Shown in pieces: positions 34,484 through 42,056 of a stretch of 64,000 nucleotides of DNA (positions are counted from its first letter, which is position 1; each line of letters opens with the position of its first letter). The position numbers and the translations under genes are program-made. This DNA is from Fimenecus sp051881435. Lineage in GTDB: Bacteria > Bacillota > Clostridia > Oscillospirales > Acutalibacteraceae. The notes beneath the pieces are model-generated. The model made no database searches, was not told where the DNA came from, and worked only from the letters and a program-made list of their open reading frames with translations. The stretch covers positions 1 to 64,000 of the forward strand of contig JBJEPW010000042.1 in NCBI GenBank assembly GCA_051881435.1, in the 5' to 3' direction.

Positions 34484-34699
34484 TTACGGGTTAGTCAGAT
34501 AAAAGTCTTCGAGGATGGCGGGAATATGGACTGTTTCGACTTTACCGTTATTCAGCCTTTTAACAAGCTGTTTAACTGCTGCACTGTCGGTGGAAACATC
34601 TTTAAAGACTTTCACAGTCTTTAAAGAAACGGCGACTATTCCGCAAGTCGTTACTCTCCTTTTCTCAATTTTAATGTGATGTCTGAATTTCAGATACAT
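34484..34699 (-). CDS. DUF6514-like small protein
   Basis: 71 residues. The ending DVSTDSAAVKQLVKRLNN followed by GKVETVHIPAILEDFY matches a short clostridial family (DUF6514, from memory), in which 'DVSTD' is followed by a helix and 'VHIPAILEDF'. No function is known. AAGGAG lies 9 nt before the ATG at 34699. It sits between two near-identical terminators, as an independent cassette between the lysis genes and the ImmA-like pair. Confidence 0.65.
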   Translation of the reverse strand: MYLKFRHHIKIEKRRVTTCGIVAVSLKTVKVFKDVSTDSAAVKQLVKRLNNGKVETVHIPAILEDFYLTNP

Positions 34700-34857
34700 C
34701 GTTTTCAGCTCCTTTATTCTGTTTTTTCTTAAAAAAGAAGTGAGATAAGGAACACTGTAATTGATGCACAACCTTTGAGGTGAATATCACTTTTCAAGTT
34801 AAAAATCAACTATAATTGCAAAAATATAAATAAATATGGTTAAAATATTAAAAAAAA

Positions 34858-34896
34858 CACCCTCTGTCAAGGCGAATTACCGTTACAGAGGGTGTT
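34858..34896 (-). terminator. Terminator after the lysis cassette
   Basis: ACACCCTCTGT and ACAGAGGGTGT arms, then GTTTTTTTT on the minus strand. It ends the holin-endolysin transcript. Confidence 0.8.
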
Positions 34897-34967
34897 GTGG
34901 TTATGGTCCTTTTTTCAGACCGTTATGAATTTAATTTTTATATTATGATATCATTGTATCATTTATT

Positions 34968-34989
34968 AAATTGCAATCGATTGCAATTT
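34968..34989. repeat. Perfect 22-bp palindrome
   Basis: AAATTGCAATC and its exact complement, centred on CG, overlapping the holin stop codon. Purpose unknown; it could be a protein-binding site. Confidence 0.45.
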
Positions 34990-35305
34990 ACTCATTAAGC
35001 TGTTCTGTGTCATTTGCAGAACCGGTGTTTACATTTATATTAAAATAATTCTTAATTCCTTTGTATCCGTCATACGCGCCTGACGATGCGAGACCTGACG
35101 CAAGGCCGCCGAGCAGGACCTCGGGTATAAACTGCCATCCGTTTATCCACGAATTGAGCAAAATGCCCAGCACCGCCAGGAGCAACGGGATAAACTTATT
35201 AATCTTATCTGTGGGGACCACATTTTTCAGAATGTAGCCCACGCACAGGCAGATAAGCATTACTGCTATGACAAAGTAATCTTTTAACATTTCAAAAAAG
35301 TTCAT
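34988..35305 (-). CDS. Phage holin (Hol44-like)
   Basis: 105 residues starting MNFFEMLKDYFVIAVM. Two or three helices are visible: IAVMLICLCVGYILKNV, FIPLLLAVLGILLNSW and a Gly-rich segment LGGLASGLASSGAYDGYK, the signature of the holin superfamily V/Hol44 type. It would form membrane holes so that the endolysin reaches peptidoglycan. AAGGAG serves the ATG at 35305 rather than the upstream ATG. It overlaps the start region of the endolysin 3' end in the usual lysis order. Confidence 0.85.
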   Translation of the reverse strand: MNFFEMLKDYFVIAVMLICLCVGYILKNVVPTDKINKFIPLLLAVLGILLNSWINGWQFIPEVLLGGLASGLASSGAYDGYKGIKNYFNINVNTGSANDTEQLNE

Positions 35306-35318
35306 AATATACATCTCC

Positions 35319-36128
35319 TTAATATTTAAATCCACATTTGACCATATCCGCCAATGTCAATGGCCCAATATTACCGTCTTGTTCAAGACCTCTGCGTCTT
35401 TGGTATTCCTTAACGGCACCAAGCAAGTTTTTACCGAAATAATTGCCCAATGCAGATACCGGTGTATAAAGCGGATAGTTTTTTCTCATCCACGCTGCTA
35501 TCTTACCGATATTTTCATGAGTGTCCCCGTATTTGAAATATCCTCTTGCCGGGAGAAAGCTCTCTTCTTTGGGCAATTCTTTGAATTTAATACCGTTTGT
35601 TTTCTTGATGGTTGTAAATTCAGGGTCAATATAGAACAGCTTTTCGGGTTTATCTGCTCCATTTGTGCAATTCAGTACCCATTTTTCCTTTGAGTTCTGC
35701 ACCCAGCCGTTGCCTTTAATGCGACCTTTACCGGCAGAAAAATGAAAGTGATTGCCCGTTGCGTTTCCGTCAGTCCCTTCATAACAAATGAGTTTTCCTC
35801 TTTTGAATTTCTGCCCAACTTTAAGGCGCATGATGTCACTATCATTCGGATGCGTCACAATGAGCGTTACATAATCGCTTGTTCCGTCTGCAAAATATAC
35901 TTTTGAGGTGCTTTCAAGCCAAATTGTATTTGTGCCTTTTGTGTAAATCCGTTTAATTTCCATTTCGTCACAAGGACAATACATCGGGCTTCTGCCGGTA
36001 TCTCCACACGCTTCGTCCCACGGATAGTCCTTAGGCGAACCTGTATTGTGTGGGCCGTGGCTGTAATTGCCTGTGTAACCCTGTGTAATGTTAATTACCT
36101 TGCAAAGATATGTAAGATAGTTTTTCAT
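35319..36128 (-). CDS. Endolysin: M23-like peptidase with peptidoglycan-binding domain
   Basis: 269 residues. The N-terminal part (1-175) resembles a LytM/M23 zinc peptidase, with an H-x-H in GNHFHFSAGKG (about 124-134) and an upstream His/Asp region (SHGPHNT). The C-terminal 70 residues form a peptidoglycan-binding domain (AVKEYQRRRGLEQDGNIGPLTL). It would cut peptide cross-links during lysis. No signal peptide, so export depends on the holin. The residue that should complete the metal site is uncertain, so activity is inferred. Confidence 0.87.
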   Translation of the reverse strand: MKNYLTYLCKVINITQGYTGNYSHGPHNTGSPKDYPWDEACGDTGRSPMYCPCDEMEIKRIYTKGTNTIWLESTSKVYFADGTSDYVTLIVTHPNDSDIMRLKVGQKFKRGKLICYEGTDGNATGNHFHFSAGKGRIKGNGWVQNSKEKWVLNCTNGADKPEKLFYIDPEFTTIKKTNGIKFKELPKEESFLPARGYFKYGDTHENIGKIAAWMRKNYPLYTPVSALGNYFGKNLLGAVKEYQRRRGLEQDGNIGPLTLADMVKCGFKY

Positions 36129-36132
36129 GGTT

Positions 36133-36426
36133 TTATTCCTCCTCTAATTGCTTAATCAAGTCCTGATATTTATGTTTCACGGCGCCGTTGCCGCCGAGAG
36201 ATATGTATTTGTCTCCTGCCGCAATGCGCTCGGACAGTGGCATTTCCTCGCTCATTATTACAAGGCGAAGAATATTCAAATAATTCTCTCTGTCGTGCCT
36301 GTCTTTCCGCTCACGCCACTTTTCTTCACGACGTATGAATTTATATGCCGTGATTATGAAAGTGAAAATAACAGTCAATGCCGTGATTACACTTGCAATC
36401 AGTATTATCTTTTCCGCTACCGTCAT
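36133..36426 (-). CDS. Small phage membrane protein (holin/XhlA-like)
   Basis: 97 residues: one N-terminal membrane helix (about 6-28) followed by a long charged helix (RREEKWRERKDRHDREN). This topology is common in proteins placed just before the endolysin gene, such as hemolysin XhlA-like or second holins. Overlaps the upstream small gene by ATGA and precedes the endolysin by 4 bp. Confidence 0.72.
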   Translation of the reverse strand: MTVAEKIILIASVITALTVIFTFIITAYKFIRREEKWRERKDRHDRENYLNILRLVIMSEEMPLSERIAAGDKYISLGGNGAVKHKYQDLIKQLEEE

Positions 36427-36617
36427 TCATTCTCACCTCCCAATACGCTTTTAGCCGCTGACCGCACCTGCGCGAGTGTTTGAGCCGATGCAAGACCTTC
36501 GGCAAGGGCTTGCGCTTTATCAATTTTTTCGGTTCCTTCAACCGCTGAGTTTTCGGCCATTGTTTCATCCATTTCGATGTCTTTTTCAATAATTATTCCG
36601 TTTTCACAAATTCGCAT
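36423..36617 (-). CDS. Small acidic phage protein
   Basis: 64 residues starting MRICENGIIIEKDIEMDE, acidic then Ala-rich (AQALAEGLASAQTLAQVR). The position, right after the late structural genes and before the holin block, is that of XkdX-like or similar small proteins in siphophages. GGGGGTG lies upstream of the ATG. Function unknown. Confidence 0.65.
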   Translation of the reverse strand: MRICENGIIIEKDIEMDETMAENSAVEGTEKIDKAQALAEGLASAQTLAQVRSAAKSVLGGENE

Positions 36618-36619
36618 TT

Positions 36620-36802
36620 TTAACACCCCCACAATTCAATCGAACTTCCTGCTTGTAATGGTATAAAATTACTTGAAGTATCGTATATGAAAATTTCAAT
36701 GTCGGAAATGTTTGTTTTTGATAAATCATTCGTAGCAAGATTACAATACCGAGATAACGCCCTTTTGAAATATTGTTTATCGGCTCTCCTACCCAAAATT
36801 TG
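36620..36802 (-). pseudogene. 3' remnant of a late (tail-type) phage gene
   Basis: A 60-codon open stretch with no start, reading in a different frame from the overlapping ASCH ORF. It contains RALSRYCNLATNDLSKTNI, then SDIEIFIYDTSSNFIPLQAG and SSIELWGC before a stop 3 bp upstream of the next gene's ATG. This looks like the natural C-terminus of a larger protein (baseplate or tail-fibre type by position). It is the upstream junction half of a probable deletion. Confidence 0.6.
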
Positions 36803-36972
36803 TTATTTTTCTTTTTTGTTGCGTAACAGGAAAAATCATTCGTGCAATAGATATACACCTTAAACGGCGTGGAAAGCTTCGGTTTTGTCTTTCTGACTTC
36901 CAAGGTCTTTTTACCATTGGCTATCAGCTCGCACCACCGCGGCTGAATACTCATTAAAACTGCTTTGCTCAT
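36790..36972 (-). pseudogene. ASCH-domain gene, 3' end lost
   Basis: The start MSKAVLMSIQPRWCELIANG, then KKTLEVRKTKPKLSTPFKVY and IYCTNDFSCYATKKKNNKFW, is the typical beginning of the phage ASCH (RNA-binding, PUA-like) protein. After about 60 residues the frame runs on into sequence that makes sense only in another frame (the late-gene remnant), so the C-terminal half is foreign. The nominal open frame continues to 36604 with implausible residues. TAAGGAG lies at good spacing before the ATG at 36972. Confidence 0.65.
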
Positions 36973-36976
36973 TGCT

Positions 36977-37330
36977 TTACTCCTTATTGAAAACATTTTC
37001 ATCCGCATGCAACTGTGTTTCAAAGACAAAATGCGCCATATTCCAGCTCATTCTTCCGCTGCGGAAATTTTCGTCAAGCTCTCTTAATTTTGCTCGTATT
37101 TCAGGCTGAAAATAGAATTGTACTTTCGGCGGTATGTAACAGTTATTTAATTTAAGCTTTTTAATAAACCGTTCCTCAAACTCCCAGCGTTCATCATTAC
37201 TTAACGGATGCGCGTACGGTATCTTCTTTTCTTTCTTATAGCGGTCATAAAACTTTTTTATTCCGGGGTTGTTGATGTTGATGAAATAATAGAAATCAAA
37301 GTTGAATATAAAAACTGATTTATCATTCAT
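36977..37330 (-). CDS. Phage protein of unknown function
   Basis: 117 residues, basic, starting MNDKSVFIFNFDFYYFIN and including PGIKKFYDRYKKEKKIPYAH, ERWEFEERFIKKL and RMSWNMAHFVFETQ. Not recognised. It lies 4 bp upstream of the ASCH gene and 4 bp downstream of the coiled-coil protein, in one early operon. Confidence 0.65.
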   Translation of the reverse strand: MNDKSVFIFNFDFYYFININNPGIKKFYDRYKKEKKIPYAHPLSNDERWEFEERFIKKLKLNNCYIPPKVQFYFQPEIRAKLRELDENFRSGRMSWNMAHFVFETQLHADENVFNKE

Positions 37331-37334
37331 ACAA

Positions 37335-38357
37335 TCATCTTTCCGCTTTTTCTTTCATAGCGTTGGTGAGTTTCAACACTGCGCCCTTAAACTTGTTCTG
37401 CTGTTCTGTTTCCATATCCGAAATAAGAGAAAAGAGGGAATTAAAATTATCCTGGATTGCCTGAACATATACCATTGCCTGAGCGGATTTGGTATCTGCC
37501 AATGCAAGCTGTTTTTGCAGCTTTTCCTTTTCATCGGCATCGGCTGTTATAACAGACTCCAGCTCTTTAATTCTTTCTGCCAGTTTTTCCGTTTTTTCTT
37601 TCATCTTTGCCTTGACTTCCTTCTCAGTCTCTTTTTTTGCAAGAATAACAGCCTCGTCAATCTGCTTTTGAATTTCGGCGCTGTTATCCTGTTCCGAGGC
37701 TTCGCCGGCAAGTTCCGATTTAAGCTCCTCTCTCAATTCTCCGCTGATTTTTTCGGTGAGCTCTTCAATTTCGATTTTATGAGCGCTTTCCTTATTACGG
37801 AGCTGTACTTCAAGCTCTTTTATTCTTTCGTACATTTCATCCTTTTCGGCGTCATACCCACTGTTTTCCGCTGAATCGGGCTCCACATCCTCTGACTGCG
37901 CATCTTCAAGCTGTTCCTGCAAAATGTTAATTTGTTCGCCCATTTCCTTATTCTTTTTAATAAGCTCTTTGATTTCGGAAACGGACATATTTTCAAACTC
38001 GCCGCTTGCCAAGCCTTCGGCACGGTCAACAGGGTTCATACCGGCTATAAGCTCAAGCTTTGTTATGCCGAGGTTTGCATTTGATTGCAAAACCGAAGGT
38101 CCGAGGCGCTCATAGGTTGAGATGTAGTTATATGCCATTCTTGCTTTTATTCCTGCCTTCTGTTCGCAGTAATCTTCAAAGGTTTCATAACTGAGCTGTA
38201 CATAAAGCTTTTCATCTCTCATATGCTTTAAATCTTTGCACACCTCAAAAAGAGCCTGTGCGGCAATTGTTCCGTTTGCCATTATCCGCTGATGAGTTCT
38301 GAAAGCCTCCTCATAATCTGTAATCTCTCTTGCTTCAACGCTTATTATTTCACTCAT
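37335..38357 (-). CDS. Coiled-coil phage/plasmid protein with HTH-like N-terminus
   Basis: 340 residues. The N-terminal part (about 15-110) has LKHMRDEKLYVQLSYETFED and GIKARMAYNYISTYERLG, like the DUF3102/ParB-related proteins found in clostridial phages and plasmids. Residues about 120-300 are a long Glu/Lys-rich coiled coil (EQLEDAQSEDVEPDS, KEKTEKLAERIKELE). Possibly a DNA-binding or replication-associated protein. Follows the PcfJ-like gene by 12 bp. Confidence 0.7.
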   Translation of the reverse strand: MSEIISVEAREITDYEEAFRTHQRIMANGTIAAQALFEVCKDLKHMRDEKLYVQLSYETFEDYCEQKAGIKARMAYNYISTYERLGPSVLQSNANLGITKLELIAGMNPVDRAEGLASGEFENMSVSEIKELIKKNKEMGEQINILQEQLEDAQSEDVEPDSAENSGYDAEKDEMYERIKELEVQLRNKESAHKIEIEELTEKISGELREELKSELAGEASEQDNSAEIQKQIDEAVILAKKETEKEVKAKMKEKTEKLAERIKELESVITADADEKEKLQKQLALADTKSAQAMVYVQAIQDNFNSLFSLISDMETEQQNKFKGAVLKLTNAMKEKAER

Positions 38358-38369
38358 AATTTACACTCC

Positions 38370-40025
38370 TTATGCCGCACTCTCTGCGGTCTTTTTTCTT
38401 TTACTGCCGGCTTTAACCCATGCAATCCACTCGTTAATAAACTGCTGTTCATTCTTTGTAGGATTTCTGTTACCCTTGCCGTGATGTTGTGCTATACGCT
38501 TATCTCTGTCATTAACTTCGATTGTAATTAAGCGCCTATTAGGCTTATCGACTCGCCGCATAAATAAAATGGTTGTTTTCCCATTCATGTGGCGGCTTGC
38601 ATAGCCCTTAACACAGTGACAGAGAATCTTTCCCTCTTCAACAATGTCATTAACACCAAGCGGTATGACAATTCTGTATTCACCGTTTGAATATTCATAC
38701 ATTTTTCGGAGTTTCTCATATCGTTTCTGATATTTTCCAAAGGCCTCGGCATCGTGCTTAACCGATATATTTGCGCTTGCCTCGTCATGAGCCTTTTTTA
38801 AATGTTTAGGGAATATAACATCATCACGGGAAAGGTCATATTTAAGCTCGGCGGCGAATTTTAAATAGTCAGTCCACATTACGGCTGTATTTTCATAATT
38901 AAAGCTATCTCTGTTTTTCTTTTTGCTTGTTTGCTTTTCAAGATAATTAAAGGTATGAGTTATGTTCAGCTCATGAGTTTTAATAGCCTGCGCCACTCTG
39001 ACTGCCGAATCACCGGCATATTTATTCACATATCCGGCAACAGTCAAATAGGGTATATTCTTTTTTACTTTTTTTAAAAGCTGATACACTTTAAAATCAA
39101 TATCGCCGTAATAATGCTCTCGGAAATCCTTAAACTGGGCTTTATTCATTCCGAACATATCCTTGGGCTTCTTTGCGTTCCAATCTATGTACCGTTTCAT
39201 CGGCTTGTTATGCATTAAATTACAGACAAAATCCGATAAATCCAGCTTTAAAAGCTTTTCAACATTGGGATAGATGGCGTAATAACAAATAAACTTAACA
39301 TACGGACATTCGCCGCAGTAATAGTAGTTTGATGAATATATGTTGTAATACCAATTACGATACTTTTCGCAAAACAGCTCAAGCGGCACATATTTAAGAA
39401 AGGTTTTTTGGAGTCGGTCAAGACACACAAGGTCATAACCTCTTTTTTCAATGTCGGAAATGTTATACCACCATGTTTTAGTAAACGGTTCACATATGCT
39501 TTTAGGCTCGTAAAAATCGCAGTTATTTAAACCTAAATATAAGTAATCGTAACCTTGTTTAAAAATCCTTACATTGCCCGGTGTTATGTAATATACTGCT
39601 GTTAATTGGTACTCCGCTTCAGGAAGGTATGATTTTGTGTATTTTTTATGACCGTAATAGCAGAGAAGATACACTGCGTCTTTTACCGGCTTTATAAGCA
39701 CTATGCGTTTCCACCCTTCAAGGTTTTTACATCCCTTGGCACGGTATGTCTCTTTTGCCGTGACAGCTGCTCCGCACTCGGGGCAGGTCGTTCCCTGGTT
39801 ATGTTTAGTGCGTATAAATTCATAATGCTTATCCGTCTCTGTACGCTGTGTGTAGTCATAGTAAAAATGCTTACCGCAATGAGTACACCAGCACTCTCTG
39901 TAACCGTCTTTTCTGTTGTCCTTGAAAAATAAATACGGCTCAAACACATAATTCATTTTTTCAAAGTCTTCATCATTCAGTTCAGGAATATGATTGAGAA
40001 TATCGTCCTTTGTTTTGTATATCAC
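38370..40025 (-). CDS. PcfJ-like protein
   Basis: About 551 residues. The C-terminal segment LCHCVKGYASRHMNGKTTIL and RRVDKPNRRLITIEV matches the PcfJ domain found beside PcfK in plasmids, ICEs and phages. A zinc-binding-like motif CWCTHCGKHFYYDY and CPECGAAV lie near the N-terminus (about 60-110). Function in DNA transfer or modification is unknown. The open frame extends to 40109 but a GTG at 40025 follows the stop of the upstream gene with a GAGGGGG site, making it the likely start. Confidence 0.82.
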   Translation of the reverse strand: MIYKTKDDILNHIPELNDEDFEKMNYVFEPYLFFKDNRKDGYRECWCTHCGKHFYYDYTQRTETDKHYEFIRTKHNQGTTCPECGAAVTAKETYRAKGCKNLEGWKRIVLIKPVKDAVYLLCYYGHKKYTKSYLPEAEYQLTAVYYITPGNVRIFKQGYDYLYLGLNNCDFYEPKSICEPFTKTWWYNISDIEKRGYDLVCLDRLQKTFLKYVPLELFCEKYRNWYYNIYSSNYYYCGECPYVKFICYYAIYPNVEKLLKLDLSDFVCNLMHNKPMKRYIDWNAKKPKDMFGMNKAQFKDFREHYYGDIDFKVYQLLKKVKKNIPYLTVAGYVNKYAGDSAVRVAQAIKTHELNITHTFNYLEKQTSKKKNRDSFNYENTAVMWTDYLKFAAELKYDLSRDDVIFPKHLKKAHDEASANISVKHDAEAFGKYQKRYEKLRKMYEYSNGEYRIVIPLGVNDIVEEGKILCHCVKGYASRHMNGKTTILFMRRVDKPNRRLITIEVNDRDKRIAQHHGKGNRNPTKNEQQFINEWIAWVKAGSKRKKTAESAA

Positions 40026-40038
40026 CGATGCCGCCCCC

Positions 40039-40395
40039 TCAAAATAAATCGTCAAAGGTGAGCTCAATAACCTTGCCCTGTTTCTCTGCGGCAGAGCCTG
40101 TAAGGTCAATGGTCATTTTAAAATTTATTACGGCACCGGCAAAGTAAAAGTTTACTGCCTGTTTATAAGTATCAATATCGGAAATACTCTGACCGACTTT
40201 CTTCATAATGCTCTCGCAGCAATCGGTAAGTGTTTTATCTGTTTGCACAACGGCCTGCGCAAATTCTTCATCCTGCTCGCAGAACATTTTTAATGTATCC
40301 GCAACAGCGTCTTTAACTGCTGTTGCCTTTATATCTGTACCGCGAAATGCTTTAAGCTCTCTGTCGAGCTTTTCTATTGCTTTTTCTTTATACAT
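40039..40395 (-). CDS. PcfK/AcrIIA9-like protein
   Basis: 118 residues. Features such as ALEKL-like AIEKLDRELKAFRG, FCEQDEEFAQAVVQTDKTL, DCCESIMKKVGQSISDID and YKQAVNFYFAGAVINFKMTI recall the family annotated as PcfK-like or 'Cas9 inhibitor AcrIIA9 family'. Members of that family reduce Cas9 target binding; whether this one does is untested. The partner PcfJ-like gene starts 13 bp downstream. The family call is from memory of similar sequences and should be confirmed by profile search. Confidence 0.68.
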   Translation of the reverse strand: MYKEKAIEKLDRELKAFRGTDIKATAVKDAVADTLKMFCEQDEEFAQAVVQTDKTLTDCCESIMKKVGQSISDIDTYKQAVNFYFAGAVINFKMTIDLTGSAAEKQGKVIELTFDDLF

Positions 40396-40428
40396 AACTG
40401 TCCTCTTTTCATTGACAAATTTTGAAAA

Positions 40429-40467
40429 GAAAGTTATAATAAAAATGTAGAGTTTATTATAACTTTC
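40429..40467. promoter_or_regulatory. Perfect 14-bp inverted repeat upstream of pcfK-like gene
   Basis: GAAAGTTATAATAA (40429-40442) and TTATTATAACTTTC (40454-40467), 11-nt spacer, between the HTH gene stop and the PcfK-like start. Could be an operator, or a weak terminator of the HTH gene. A further AACCGTGT/ACACGGTT hairpin lies at 40474-40502. Confidence 0.5.
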
Positions 40468-40500
40468 ATTTTTAACCGTGTTCAGTTGCCGCTGACACGG

Positions 40501-40686
40501 TTATTTTTTTGCCTTTTCAACGGCTAACTGTTCAATAATATTGAGTATTCTTGCTGTTTCGTCAGCGGAAAGCTCTTTGCGTAATTTACGGCTGAAATTG
40601 CCGTCGTTAATGCCGAGCTTTTCAGCGATTTGCCATAAACGAATACCTTTGGCATCTGCCATTTCTCTAATCTTTTTATTTTTCAT
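40501..40686 (-). CDS. Small HTH phage protein
   Basis: 61 residues. IREMADAKGIRLWQIAEKLG followed by INDGNFSRKLRKELSADE is an XRE-like helix-turn-helix, typical of small phage regulators that lie early in the operon. Whether it acts as an excisionase-like factor or a second Cro is unknown. GGAGGTG lies upstream. Confidence 0.78.
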   Translation of the reverse strand: MKNKKIREMADAKGIRLWQIAEKLGINDGNFSRKLRKELSADETARILNIIEQLAVEKAKK

Positions 40687-40697
40687 TTTCTCACCTC

Positions 40698-40973
40698 CTA
40701 TCCGAATATCCAGTTAAGGCAGTCAATACAGGCGAAAAGACATGCCGCTGAAATTATGGCAAAGAATAAATATGTAAATCTCGCCGCATCCAGTTCCGGC
40801 TCAATCTCACACCTGGGTCTGCCGCTGTGACCGGGCTTTACAACCTCGGGAGACAGCACATATTCCTTTTTAACCGCATAAAACTTTTTCCTTGCCCTGT
40901 GCAATTGACTGCAAAACCAGCACTCAAATGCAATCAAGGCAAGTTCATAAATCCAAAAGACTTTCATTTTCAT
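40698..40973 (-). CDS. Small two-helix phage membrane protein
   Basis: 91 residues: an N-terminal helix (VFWIYELALIAFECWFC), a basic loop with GHSGRPRCEIEPELD, and a C-terminal helix (TYLFFAIISAACLFACIDC). No family recognised. It lies in the early region upstream of the small HTH gene. Confidence 0.6.
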   Translation of the reverse strand: MKMKVFWIYELALIAFECWFCSQLHRARKKFYAVKKEYVLSPEVVKPGHSGRPRCEIEPELDAARFTYLFFAIISAACLFACIDCLNWIFG

Positions 40974-40985
40974 AGCTCCTTGCTT

Positions 40986-41194
40986 TCAATTTTCTTCCGA
41001 CCAACGTTCGCCGTATTGGCTCATTGCATCAACGGCATCTTTTTCTCTTTTAAACAACTCGTCAACAAAGGTTGTCCCGTCAGAGTTCTTTATAACGAGC
41101 TTGTATTTGAGTTCTTTATAACGAGCTTGTATTTTCCGCTGAGCGTCGGCACTATCTTTGCCTTAAACCCCTGCGAATTTTTAAATCTGCGCAT
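40986..41194 (-). pseudogene. 60-codon phage gene frameshifted by a 26-bp tandem duplication
   Basis: Without the duplicated 26 bp (copies at 41083-41108 and 41109-41134) the frame reads cleanly for 60 residues: it begins MRRFKNSQGFKAKIVPTLSG and ends with a DGTTFVDELFKREKDAVDAM stretch and a WSEEN terminus. With the duplication, translation runs to KYKLVIKNSNTSSL and stops. Translation would be coupled to the upstream gene (TAATG overlap). The exact duplication suggests recent inactivation or strand slippage. Confidence 0.85.
41083..41134. repeat. Exact 26-bp tandem duplication
   Basis: Plus-strand unit GAGTTCTTTATAACGAGCTT plus 6 bp, present twice without any spacer or mismatch. 26 is not a multiple of 3. 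Confidence 0.95.
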
Positions 41195-41361
41195 TAACTA
41201 CCCTCCTTTAAACGAATATTTGAAGCAACACGGCTAATCCTTTCAGCCGCTGACTTTTTAAACAGCTCCTTTTGGTCTTCGGATATTGTGTCAAAATCGA
41301 CATAATCTCCGTCCCGACCGTTAAACGAAATCACACGCTTTACCGTTAATTCTTTTGACAT
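41194..41361 (-). CDS. Small phage protein, unknown
   Basis: 55 residues, starting MSKELTVKRVISFNGRDGDY and continuing VDFDTISEDQKELFKKSAAE. Very strong ribosome site (GGGGAGGG) before the ATG. The stop overlaps the next gene's start (TAATG). The family is not recognised, but similar small proteins occupy this early position in clostridial prophages. Confidence 0.65.
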   Translation of the reverse strand: MSKELTVKRVISFNGRDGDYVDFDTISEDQKELFKKSAAERISRVASNIRLKEGS

Positions 41362-41407
41362 AATATCCCTCCCCTAATTTGATATGCTTTCAACAGCTTT
41401 TCCTATG

Positions 41408-41563
41408 TTCACAGAGCTTTTTCGCCGCACGGACCTGCTATGCAATGAATAATTTTTTCCGTAATCCTTTCGGATGGACAAGCCACAAAACGCCTTAATT
41501 TTTTAATGGAAAGTATTTAATTTTTAAAGATTTACAGCCCGTGCGACTAAAAAGCCCTGTGAA
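41408..41563. repeat. Imperfect 29-bp inverted repeat pair
   Basis: TTCACAGAGCTTTTTCGCCG at 41408-41427, continuing CACGGACCTG, is matched in inverted form by CAGCCCGTGCGACTAAAAAG at 41535-41554, continuing CCCTGTGAA. About 25 of 29 positions pair. A 97-bp AT-rich stretch lies between. The gap 41362-41624 holds no gene. Confidence 0.6.
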
Positions 41564-41624
41564 ATATCAATTGTTGATTTTAAAAATGTTATAAGATATA
41601 ATCACTTACAAGGAAGTGATTCGA

Positions 41625-42056
41625 TTGAAAATCGTTATGTATGTTTTTCTCACTGCATTTACATACCGCTTGTTAAAAAATTTATTTGGTTTTTTAAGAG
41701 CAAAGTTTTATTTGCGTTTTTGGCAAGGCTATAGTGAACCTTCAATTGAAGCTCAACCAACCATAAATAAAATTCTTTATCAGGCTAAGGTGTATAATTA
41801 CGGTTGTACTAAAGATGCATTGCGAAGAGCAAAAGGTGTTTTTTTATCACAATTGAAAGAAAACTTTAGCATATTCTTTTGGGTGGAAACCATTTGGTTT
41901 TTACCAAGCAGATTGTTAGATGGACTTGGAATAAACACACACCGAAAAACGCATAAATTTGTTGAGTATTTACTCAGTGCTATTGGTTGGATTATCTGTT
42001 TTGTTATCAGTCTCTTTAGTGACGAAATCAAGGCGGTCTTGCTTTCGTTCTTCTAA
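41625..42056 (+). CDS. Small phage membrane protein
   Basis: About 143 residues, starting MKIVMYVFLTAFTYRLLKNL (TTG start at 41625 with AAGGAAGTG upstream). Hydrophobic segments lie at the N-terminus and near the C-terminus (LLSAIGWIICFVISLF). Not recognised. It reads opposite to its neighbours on both sides and its 3' end overlaps a convergent small gene by 87 bp. Confidence 0.6.
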   Translation: MKIVMYVFLTAFTYRLLKNLFGFLRAKFYLRFWQGYSEPSIEAQPTINKILYQAKVYNYGCTKDALRRAKGVFLSQLKENFSIFFWVETIWFLPSRLLDGLGINTHRKTHKFVEYLLSAIGWIICFVISLFSDEIKAVLLSFF

